A stretch of 46,057 bases of DNA from Planctomycetota bacterium (GTDB lineage: Bacteria > Planctomycetota > Planctomycetia > Pirellulales > UBA1268): NCBI GenBank assembly GCA_003670915.1, contig QWQH01000090.1, forward strand, positions 1 to 46,057. The letters are read 5' to 3'. The position numbers were made by a program, and so were the translations under genes. Each line of letters starts with the position of its first letter. The stretch's first letter is position 1. Positions 38,278 through 46,057 of this stretch are shown one piece after another. The notes beneath the pieces are model-generated. The model worked only from the letters and a program-made list of their open reading frames with translations, did no database searches and had not been told where the DNA came from.

Positions 38278-39438
38278 ATGACAGACGCACACAACGCACG
38301 AGAAGCAGGAAAGAATCGCATGACACGCTTGGTTTCGCTCGGAGTGATTCTGGGCTTAGTGGCCGTCTTTGGACTGCTGTCACTGCGAGTGATGTCGGGC
38401 TTTCTGCTGCCGCTGCTCTTGGCGGCGATGCTTGTGGTGATTTTCGGTCCCCTGCATCGCTGGTTACGGGATCGGCTGCAGTCTCCCGAGTGGGTGGCCG
38501 CAGGGCTGACCACGCTCTTTGTGCTTGTGCTTGTGCTTGTCCCTCTTTTTTTACTCGTGGCGCGTGCCGGTGGTGATGCCGTGGGGATTCTCCGCAGCCC
38601 CAACGGACTCAAGCTAGACCCCAATGTGCTCGATGGTCTTGTCGTGACGGTGAACGATGCAACGGGCCTCCATCTCACCGCCGAAGCAGTGAACGCTGAA
38701 GTACGAAAAGTAGCGGAGGAGTGGATTGGCCCAATTGCTGCCGGCACGCCCGTCGTGATTGTGAAGCTGATCATCGGTCTGATTGTGATGACCGTGAGCC
38801 TGTTTTATTTTTTGGCCGACGGGAGACGCATGTTCGCTGCGGTGACGCGGCTGATTCCGCTGGATGTCCGCTACCAGTGGCAGTTACTGGATGAGTTTGA
38901 GGAGGTGAGCCGAGCGGTAGTGAGTTCGACGTTGCTGGCAGCCATCGTGCAGGCTGTACTGGCGGGCTTCGGCTTCTATATCGCAGGTTTACAAGGGGTG
39001 TTTTTGTTGACATTGCTCACATTCTTCGGGGCCTTGGTGCCATTCGTTGGAGCGGCGGCTGTGTGGGGTATCGCCAGCCTCTATTTACTCTTCTTTGTGA
39101 AGAGCACATGGGCAGCAGCCAGCCTTGCATTGTGGGGGCTGTGCGTGGTGTCGACCGTGGACAACATTATCAAGCCGATCGTTCTTCACGGGCAGTCCAA
39201 ATTACACCCACTCTTGGCACTTTTAAGCGTGCTGGGGGGTGTTGGCGCGTTGGGGCCGATCGGTATTTTTGTTGGCCCGATTGCCGTGGCATTCCTGCAA
39301 GCTGCCCTGACGATGTTGCAGGCTGAGCTTGGAACCATGTCGGGCGGGGTTGCGACGGCAGGCCAGAGCGGCCCTCCGGAGCCTCATTCTGCATTGGCAG
39401 TTGCACAAACTACCTCGGAGAGAGTGAAATCGTCCTGA
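38278..39438 (+). CDS. AI-2E family transporter (PerM/YdiK-like membrane protein)
   Basis: Multi-TM; LSLRVMSGFLLPLLLAAMLVVIFGPLHRWL...LPFVGAAAVWGIASLYLLF-type region...VVSTVDNIIKPIVLHGQSKLHPLLALLSVLGGVGALGPIGIFVGPIAVAFLQ. Confidence 0.9.
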   Translation: MTDAHNAREAGKNRMTRLVSLGVILGLVAVFGLLSLRVMSGFLLPLLLAAMLVVIFGPLHRWLRDRLQSPEWVAAGLTTLFVLVLVLVPLFLLVARAGGDAVGILRSPNGLKLDPNVLDGLVVTVNDATGLHLTAEAVNAEVRKVAEEWIGPIAAGTPVVIVKLIIGLIVMTVSLFYFLADGRRMFAAVTRLIPLDVRYQWQLLDEFEEVSRAVVSSTLLAAIVQAVLAGFGFYIAGLQGVFLLTLLTFFGALVPFVGAAAVWGIASLYLLFFVKSTWAAASLALWGLCVVSTVDNIIKPIVLHGQSKLHPLLALLSVLGGVGALGPIGIFVGPIAVAFLQAALTMLQAELGTMSGGVATAGQSGPPEPHSALAVAQTTSERVKSS

Positions 39439-39443
39439 GGATC

Positions 39444-39935
39444 ATGTCTTTTTTGGAGAAGTATTTCATGTTGCTACAGATGGCCTTGACGGTGGCGGGC
39501 CTCTTGATCATCGGGATTGAGGCGGCCTATGTGCCAACAGAGGGCGGGGGTGGCGACTACCTTGTTCGAGTCGAGCCCGATCTCATTCACGATGCATCAC
39601 CCTACACGTTCACCAGCGATGTGCCTGCGGATGCGCGGGATGTGCGTCGCGTGAAGATCTATGTTGGCGATGCATGGCCGCCTGCGGTCGAGCGATCTGT
39701 GATCGAGGCCGGCAAGCGGCCTCGCGTTGCACCTGTCGTGGGCTTGGCATCTCGCGTGACTGAGATAGATGCAAAGACGATTGGAACCGAACGGCCGTGG
39801 AGTTGGCTCATCGGCAGCTTGGTGGCACTTTTTCTATCCCTTGGTGCCAACGCGTACCTCGGCATGCTCCTGGGCGCGATGCGGCAACGATATCTGCGAG
39901 CTATGCACGAGGGGCAGGCTTCCCTTTCGGCGTGA
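39444..39935 (+). CDS. Hypothetical membrane protein with two predicted TM segments
   Basis: 163 aa ORF 6 nt after the AI-2E transporter gene; hydrophobic segments MLLQMALTVAGLLIIGIEAA and WLIGSLVALFLSLGANAYLGMLLG. Confidence 0.65.
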   Translation: MSFLEKYFMLLQMALTVAGLLIIGIEAAYVPTEGGGGDYLVRVEPDLIHDASPYTFTSDVPADARDVRRVKIYVGDAWPPAVERSVIEAGKRPRVAPVVGLASRVTEIDAKTIGTERPWSWLIGSLVALFLSLGANAYLGMLLGAMRQRYLRAMHEGQASLSA

Positions 39936-39976
39936 CCACGGCAGGGGGCTTGTGCACCGGACTCCATCGCGCCTCG

Positions 39977-42900
39977 CTATTCGCTTTTGCGTCGGCGATG
40001 CGTTGTACGGGACGCAGGCTGAGCCTCGGGCGCGTGGCTGAAAAAAAAGTCTTCCGCAGCCCATGAACCCGTCGAACTCTTCGCCACGGGCGGCATCGAC
40101 TCGACGGTCGCAGTCTGTGCAATGCGCGTTTGCTTTTTAGAAATCTTCTTAGAAGGTTGCCCGATAAGTTGCCCTGGCGCAGCTACACCGGTGATTGCAG
40201 TCCGAGGAAGCCAGGTCGCGTCTGGCTCACTCAGCGATCGAACGTGGGCCCCAGCATCGCGGAAGATTGTTGCGACATGCGAATGGCAAGTGAGCACAAG
40301 TATTTGTCGCTCACGAGGCTGGTCGGCTGCAAATTCCACCAACACCCGGGCTGCGGCCAAGGCTCTCTTATCGTCGAAGTTCACCAGTGCGTCGTCAATG
40401 ACGACAGGCAGATGTACGCCGTGCCGCTCCAGATCTCGCACCAATGCCAACCGCAACGCTAGAAAAACCTGCTCGCGGGTGCCGCGGCTGAGGCGATCAG
40501 GGCTCCATACCTTGTTGTCGGAGTCGTGGACTTCAAGATGAGCCTCGTGGATAGATGTGGTAATTGAAGTATAGCGGCCCTCGGTGAGCCGCACGAGCCA
40601 CCGCGAGGCTTCTCGAAGCACAGCCGGTTGGTGGTCGCGGGCAACAGTGGCCCGCGTTTCCTCAAGCAGCGTGCGTGCGGTTTCCAACAGGTGACGTCGA
40701 TGGCACTGAGCGTCGAGTGAATGCTCGATGGCGGCGATCTCGACCTGCACACCTTCCGTCGAATGGTCTCGCGAAGCAGCATCAACCCGAGCGGCTGCCG
40801 ACTGGCGGCGATCTTTCGCTCTGGCAATCGCCTGAGTCGCCTCGACGGTTGAAAGATGGGCTTCGGCCAACCGCTGCTCAAGCGAGGTGGTTTTTATTTC
40901 GCTCATCCAACGGTCGAGTTCTGATAGGTCGGACACGCTTCGGCGAGCCTCCAGCCATGCACTTTCGGCGGCCTGTGCTGCGCGACGGGCCTCGTCAATG
41001 AGCGGGCGACGGTCGACAAGCGAGAGGAAATCCTCTTCATTGTCGACGCCCCACCGCACAACGATCTCGTGGACTCTCCGTTCGGCGAGTTTTTCGCGAT
41101 GGACCGCCACGCGATGCCGCTGGCGAGCCCGCACCAGCTTTCGCGTCAGGAGACCACGCCGGCGATGACCCGTTAATTCTAAATCCAAGCGTTCTCGCAA
41201 CTGCTGCAGGTGCTCCAGCGGCGTTGACTCGGGCACCATCTCGCACTCCACCATGAGCTGTTCGATGCGGTGTCCAAGCGAGGTAAGCTCACCGCTGCGA
41301 GCCCTCGCCTCCTCGGAGGCATTCCGTCGATCAAGGTCGAGACGGATCAGCGAGTGGCGGTGGTGAGCAATCTGCCGAACGTCATTGGGGGAGAGTGTGG
41401 CGGGCAAGCCTCGTTGCTCGAGCCCTTTATGCCAGCGACTGCGGGCCACTGAACGGCGGCCCATGGCTTTGGCCAGCGTTTGCTCGGCAGTGGTTACGTT
41501 GTCAGTCAGTAAGTGAAGCGAGCCTTCCCGTGCGGCCATCTCCTCGAGGCGAGCCACTTCGGCACCAGCAGCGATTGCTCGCCGTTCGAGCGAAGCTGTT
41601 GCCTCGACGGGCAGGCGCTCGACCCCAACGCCTGTGCGGTCTAGGAGCGTGCGTTCAGGATCGTTGTGATCGCCGGCAATTCTTTTGTCGAGCAGCCGAC
41701 ATTGCGAGAGCAATTCACCTCGCTGCCTCTGCACCATGTCGTATTGCTGTCGGCTGGCTTCGAGTCGGCCGGTGGCAGTGCGATCCAGCGACCAGGTGGC
41801 TACCGATGCCAAGCCCGTCCCCGCCAGTCCGAGCGCTGCCATCGCATACGCCAGCGAACCCGTGACTGAAGCCGGCAGAAGAAGTCCCGAGAGAAGCATG
41901 CCTGCACCGATCACAAACAGAGCGCCGAGAGCGAGCAGCCACTCAAACGGGATGAGCTGACCTTCTCGCTGTAGCGAGACGTCTTTCTGGAGTCGGGTGA
42001 GTGAGCGGTCGAGGTCCAGCAGTTGTTCGTTAGCGGAGAGCCGATTCCGGAAGAGCAAGGCGAGGCCGCTGGCTTCCTCAATTGCCGCAGCGATTGTCAT
42101 GCCAGGTCGATGGGCTGGCGATCCCGCGGCAAAACCGCTGATCGCGTTGCGAGTGTCGTTGAGAATGCCCTTGATTGCCGCTCCTGCGTGGCGAGCCTCC
42201 TGCACGTCTCGATTGGCTGCGGCCAGTTCTCGGGCACGTTCCTTGAGTGGCGCAAATGAGCGAGTGAACCCCGTGGGCAGAAGCATTTCACCGAGCCTGT
42301 CGATCGAGTGCTCACTCGGATGACTGGCTGCGACGAGCCTCGCCACGCCGGCGGCACCAAGTTGCTCGCCGAAGCGGCGTGCTGCAAGGCGAGAAGCCGA
42401 TTCAGCGCGGCCAGCATCCGAGGCCAATCGTTCCAATCGAGGTTGCTCGTCGCACAACGCCGTTACCGCGACGCGTTTTTTCCAGATGAGTGCATCGGCT
42501 GGTATCGCGGCAAGCAGACGGGCTAGACGGCGACGCTCTCGCTTCTGCTTTCGGGAAACACGCGCCAGCCGATCGCGCTGCTTGCCGGCCAAGAACCACG
42601 TGTCAAGGTCGGCGTGCATCGGAGGTGTGGCCTCGAGGGCCGACAGCTTTTCGGCGACACGCCGCTGCTCGTGGAAGAGCAACTCCAGCGGGAGGGCTTT
42701 CCGGATTGACTGCTCGACGGACTGGGCGCGATGCAGGATGGCTTCAAGTTCGACAATGCCGGTATCGATCTCCGCCAGTTCTGTGCCCAAGCTCCCTGCG
42801 GCAATTGCCGGTGCATTCATGGCAGCGAGCCTTGCGAGTGCTGCGCTGCGGCGTTGGCGCAGGGATTCAATCGGTGATACTTCTGGATCCGAGGAGTTCA

Positions 42901-43471
42901 GACGCTCAACCGCTTCGCGCAGATTCGCGAGCACTCGTGCCACTTGCGAGCGATCGAGGCCGCTGGCCAGTTCGTAGAGACGACTCCCGCATCCCTCGGA
43001 ATCAAGCGTTTGCAGTTCGTGCAGTTCGTCGAGGCCGAAGGCCATGACTGCGGTGAATGTGCTCTCGTCAATTTCACCCATAAAATCTTGCAGGAAGAGC
43101 GTGGTGTTTGTGCGGCCATCTGTTTCAACGACCGTAAGATGGTCGGCAACAGGCACCTCCTGCTGGGATTCATACGTGGCGCGAGTGAGTCGATCTAAGT
43201 GAGGGCCTTCGTGACGGCGATCAATAGAAATCCTGCGTCCATCGACACCCGCGCGGGCCACGAGCGTGCCGCCCCACGGGAGGTGCGGGTCAAGAACCCC
43301 ACGGCGAAACAAACCACCAAATCCAAAGAACACGGCTCGAACGAACTCCAGCAGCGAGGTCTTGCCAGTTTCGTTTGTGCCGTGGAGAACCTGCACGCCG
43401 GTCTGGAGTGCATCGATGGTGACATTGGCTAGCGCCCCAAATCGATCGATTTGAATCCGTTCGATGATCAT
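39977..43471 (-). CDS. YhaN/SbcC-like AAA ATPase with long coiled coil
   Basis: MIIERIQIDRFGALANVTID...LHGTNETGKTSLLEFVRAVFFGF (Walker A), coiled coil, LSRGTREQVFLALRLALV signature and LPVVIDDALVNFDDKRALAAARVL (Walker B). Confidence 0.9.
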   Translation of the reverse strand: MIIERIQIDRFGALANVTIDALQTGVQVLHGTNETGKTSLLEFVRAVFFGFGGLFRRGVLDPHLPWGGTLVARAGVDGRRISIDRRHEGPHLDRLTRATYESQQEVPVADHLTVVETDGRTNTTLFLQDFMGEIDESTFTAVMAFGLDELHELQTLDSEGCGSRLYELASGLDRSQVARVLANLREAVERLNSSDPEVSPIESLRQRRSAALARLAAMNAPAIAAGSLGTELAEIDTGIVELEAILHRAQSVEQSIRKALPLELLFHEQRRVAEKLSALEATPPMHADLDTWFLAGKQRDRLARVSRKQKRERRRLARLLAAIPADALIWKKRVAVTALCDEQPRLERLASDAGRAESASRLAARRFGEQLGAAGVARLVAASHPSEHSIDRLGEMLLPTGFTRSFAPLKERARELAAANRDVQEARHAGAAIKGILNDTRNAISGFAAGSPAHRPGMTIAAAIEEASGLALLFRNRLSANEQLLDLDRSLTRLQKDVSLQREGQLIPFEWLLALGALFVIGAGMLLSGLLLPASVTGSLAYAMAALGLAGTGLASVATWSLDRTATGRLEASRQQYDMVQRQRGELLSQCRLLDKRIAGDHNDPERTLLDRTGVGVERLPVEATASLERRAIAAGAEVARLEEMAAREGSLHLLTDNVTTAEQTLAKAMGRRSVARSRWHKGLEQRGLPATLSPNDVRQIAHHRHSLIRLDLDRRNASEEARARSGELTSLGHRIEQLMVECEMVPESTPLEHLQQLRERLDLELTGHRRRGLLTRKLVRARQRHRVAVHREKLAERRVHEIVVRWGVDNEEDFLSLVDRRPLIDEARRAAQAAESAWLEARRSVSDLSELDRWMSEIKTTSLEQRLAEAHLSTVEATQAIARAKDRRQSAAARVDAASRDHSTEGVQVEIAAIEHSLDAQCHRRHLLETARTLLEETRATVARDHQPAVLREASRWLVRLTEGRYTSITTSIHEAHLEVHDSDNKVWSPDRLSRGTREQVFLALRLALVRDLERHGVHLPVVIDDALVNFDDKRALAAARVLVEFAADQPRERQILVLTCHSHVATIFRDAGAHVRSLSEPDATWLPRTAITGVAAPGQLIGQPSKKISKKQTRIAQTATVESMPPVAKSSTGSWAAEDFFFSHAPEAQPASRTTHRRRKSE

Positions 43472-43577
43472 GGAAAAGGTCTCTGCGGCTCGTGAAGAGG
43501 TCTGAAAAAGTGCAAAAGAAGCGACGGGTTTTTTTCAAGGCAGTGGGGTGCGAAACTGGGCCATAAAACAGTGTCAA

Positions 43578-44819
43578 TCAGCTGGATGCAAGCAGTTCTA
43601 GCGCGATCCAACCGGCCTCGCGAGCTCCCGGATGAACGGCCGTTTTCTCCATTTCAAGGACGATCTCGGCGAGTCCTGAGGCAAAGGAGGCTGCGCCGCC
43701 AGCGTTGCTAGCCGAGGCGTTGCGCACCAGCGTGGCTGGCGACTCGGTCCGATCGGCTTCGAGTTCCTGGCACCACGCTCGGAATGTACGCGGGTCGTAG
43801 AGCGCACGCACCCGTTCCACGGTTTCGACCGAGAGTTCGCCTATATGAACGCGTCGGTTGATGCTGCCGCCACAGTCGATTGCGCATCGCACGATTTGGA
43901 GCGGGGCATCTGCGTCAAGCGACATTCCCTCAAGCGCGCTCCAGATCAAGGCGGCAAGCTCCTCTTCGTCTCCGATAAGAGAGGTGATTGTGAGTGTGCG
44001 CCACGCCACACGGTGGGTTGGCACCTCTCGCCAATCGGTTCGCGGATCGGCTGCAACATGTGGGGCACTCGAGAGGGTTGGCGAACGAGTGGGCAGATTG
44101 GTGAGCGTCGCCACAGCACACAGCCCGGCAGATGCTTCGCGGCCGCTGCGAGCTTGGAGGGCTGAAAGCTGGTGCATGCCAGGAGGCGTTGCCTGAAGAC
44201 TGCGCGAGCCCCAGACAAAAAAGGTACCGTGGGATGATCGGCCATCCGCAGGCAGCGGCGCGTGCAGGCCGTGTGATACTGCCGGCTCCCCATGAAGCGA
44301 GCCCCATGCATCGTCCCATCCGATCACGATGCGACGTTGCGCTGGCAAGAGCGAGGAGTGCGCCGAGGCGAACGACTGAGGCATGCGACCGAAGCCCGTC
44401 GTGGCATAGGCGGGCCCACGCGTGGAGCAAATCTCCACAGACAGCCCTCGCATGTCCAGGCGCAACGGTGACACGGGCGTCACAAAAGAAAGACCCTCAG
44501 GTTCGGCCAGTGCACGCGACACGTTGGCGCAGTCGGCACTCTCATCAGCAACCCAGACCGTGCGGCACCCATCAGCAGCGAGGCTCGTAATCATCGTGCG
44601 CAGGGCCGCGACCTGTGCGGGACTCGATCGGATCGGGTCGAGCGTGTTCCCGAAAAGCACCAAGCCTGCGGCCCGCGTCTGCCGGGCGGTGGAGGCCGCT
44701 GCCTGCAATGCTTCAAAAGGAGCCAGTGCGATGGCATCGGCTACGGGCGAGGGCGCCGCCTCGGGTACGGGAATCGGTCGATCGAGGGCGGCATCAAAGG
44801 CAAAAACGAGGTCGGCCAC
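43578..44819 (-). CDS. Degenerate YhaO/SbcD-like metallophosphoesterase homologue
   Basis: Directly upstream of the YhaN-like gene. N-terminus LVFAFDAALDRPIPV...RAAGLVLFGNTLDPI...CRTVWVADESAD lines up with HAADLHLDSP / LIAGDLYD / VPGNHD motifs; GTG start at 44819. Confidence 0.65.
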   Translation of the reverse strand: MADLVFAFDAALDRPIPVPEAAPSPVADAIALAPFEALQAAASTARQTRAAGLVLFGNTLDPIRSSPAQVAALRTMITSLAADGCRTVWVADESADCANVSRALAEPEGLSFVTPVSPLRLDMRGLSVEICSTRGPAYATTGFGRMPQSFASAHSSLLPAQRRIVIGWDDAWGSLHGEPAVSHGLHAPLPADGRSSHGTFFVWGSRSLQATPPGMHQLSALQARSGREASAGLCAVATLTNLPTRSPTLSSAPHVAADPRTDWREVPTHRVAWRTLTITSLIGDEEELAALIWSALEGMSLDADAPLQIVRCAIDCGGSINRRVHIGELSVETVERVRALYDPRTFRAWCQELEADRTESPATLVRNASASNAGGAASFASGLAEIVLEMEKTAVHPGAREAGWIALELLASS

Positions 44820-45018
44820 GGCGAATGCCTTTCCTGTGGGTCGAGGAAAATATTTTTCACATCACCTCATGCCAGGCGATGCGACGAGAATGCGGGAAAG
44901 ATGGGGGCAATGTAACGTCCGTTGGTGGATCGCTCCAACGCCAAAACGTGCGAGAAAAAGACGCTCCGGTCGATGGTGCCGCCGCGTGTGGCTCCGCCGA
45001 TTGAGCGGCCGTACGTGT

Positions 45019-45756
45019 TTAGCTCGTGAGGGGCGGGGTTGAGGCCCCAAAATCCAGCGCGACCGATGTGGCCCATGCCAGGTCGTTTGTTGCTGGACCG
45101 ATGGCCGCGAGCACTCGGCTGCGGAGGAGAACGCCCTTTTCGACGGTGCTCGAAAAGAGCCAGCATCCGATAGCAACCCGTCCTCTCCGGTGAGTGATCT
45201 CGATGCGTCGCAGGTCGGTTGGATGCACGGCCACAAGGCAGCTGGTGCCGGCATCCCGACGCACAAGGATGCAGTTGGCGGTGGGTGAGGCGTGGCCACT
45301 GAGTTGGAAAGACTCCCCGTGCAGTTCTCCCCACGAGATTGTATTGGCAGCAAGGGTTGAGACAACCGCCAGGCTTGAATCACTCTTCAAAGCCGACGTC
45401 TGAGCCGATACGACGACTTCCCACGCCACGACTTCGTGGTGTGGCTCCATCGCACGGCGTTCTGGATGCAGTCGCCACATGGCCGTTGCCCTCAGGCGTT
45501 GGGCATCTTTGGGTTCGTACACTGCCGTGACGTCGCTGCCTCGCGTCCAGTGGTCGCCGAGGCGGCAGTCCGCAGGAACGTCGATACCCAGAAGATGGTC
45601 GTGGACGTGGTCATGGCGCAGCAGCAGGGCGATGCCTTCTTGTGGGGCGGCGAGGTCGATTGCAGGGGATTCTTGCACAAAATCGCTCTGTCCCTGGCAA
45701 TGCGCACGCTGGTTCACGATCGACCAAGTGTTGGCGGCGGTGGCTTTCGTGGGCAT
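45019..45756 (-). CDS. Conserved-looking hypothetical protein upstream of the MPE/ATPase pair
   Basis: Open frame on the same strand as the two genes downstream; ATG at 45756 chosen from several candidates; no family recognised. Confidence 0.5.
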   Translation of the reverse strand: MPTKATAANTWSIVNQRAHCQGQSDFVQESPAIDLAAPQEGIALLLRHDHVHDHLLGIDVPADCRLGDHWTRGSDVTAVYEPKDAQRLRATAMWRLHPERRAMEPHHEVVAWEVVVSAQTSALKSDSSLAVVSTLAANTISWGELHGESFQLSGHASPTANCILVRRDAGTSCLVAVHPTDLRRIEITHRRGRVAIGCWLFSSTVEKGVLLRSRVLAAIGPATNDLAWATSVALDFGASTPPLTS

Positions 45757-46057
45757 GGAGATAGCCCTGCAACATCCAGGCAGAGAAGAGCACGAAGGAA
45801 AAAGCAAAGGGGTCAAATGAGCGAGGCAGGGAAATTCACTCCCGTACTCTAGCGTCGGTTTTGAATGGTTTCTACGGCGATCGCTCAAAACTGGTTCCAG
45901 AGGCACACCCTGGCGACACGTGAGGCGAGCCGGATTCCAACTCGGCTCAAGCCTCAGGGTTCTAGGAACGAACTGAAGGAGAGGGAGTCAGGAGAATCCT
46001 CGAAGAGATGAAATAGCAACGCACTGAGGCGGTGAGAATGTTGATAGAATCATTCCC

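Noticed and set aside
38520-38541. Triple gtgctt direct repeat
   Set aside because: Codes for a Val-Leu run in a transmembrane helix of the AI-2E family transporter; no sign of a functional repeat array.
1-46057. CRISPR array, IS element, integrase or prophage
   Set aside because: No regularly spaced repeats, transposase, integrase or phage structural genes were seen in the sequence or ORF track.

Overview
The window appears to be a bacterial chromosomal segment of planctomycete type. I infer this from protein families and gene content; no 16S rRNA is present. It is mostly housekeeping genes: recR (partial), rpoN, nrdR, moaC, smc, rimI, hflX, rsgA, rnpB (RNase P RNA), ppk1, a dnaJ-like gene, rnpA, yidD, fabI and a tRNA-Lys(CTT). 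Interleaved with these between about 10.7 and 23 kb is a scattered set of tetrahydromethanopterin (H4MPT)-type C1 genes: fae, an mtdB/mtdC-type dehydrogenase, mch, two ATP-grasp ligases, a PTPS-like gene and a CitG-like gene. The most notable observations are (1) the dispersed H4MPT C1 gene set with uncharacterised co-located genes; (2) a YhaN/SbcC-like ATPase next to a metallophosphoesterase homologue whose metal-binding motifs look lost; (3) a FlgI (P-ring)-like domain fused to HEAT-like repeats on a putative lipoprotein outside any flagellar operon; (4) an Rrf2 regulator divergent from a haem-binding Tll0287-like protein with palindromes over the promoter; (5) a formylglycine-generating-enzyme-like pseudogene with one nonsense codon and a 1-nt slip in an A6 tract beside tRNA-Lys; (6) rnpB and rnpA only about 9 kb apart. 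I saw no CRISPR array, IS element or prophage. All family calls come from reading motifs by eye; no database search was run.
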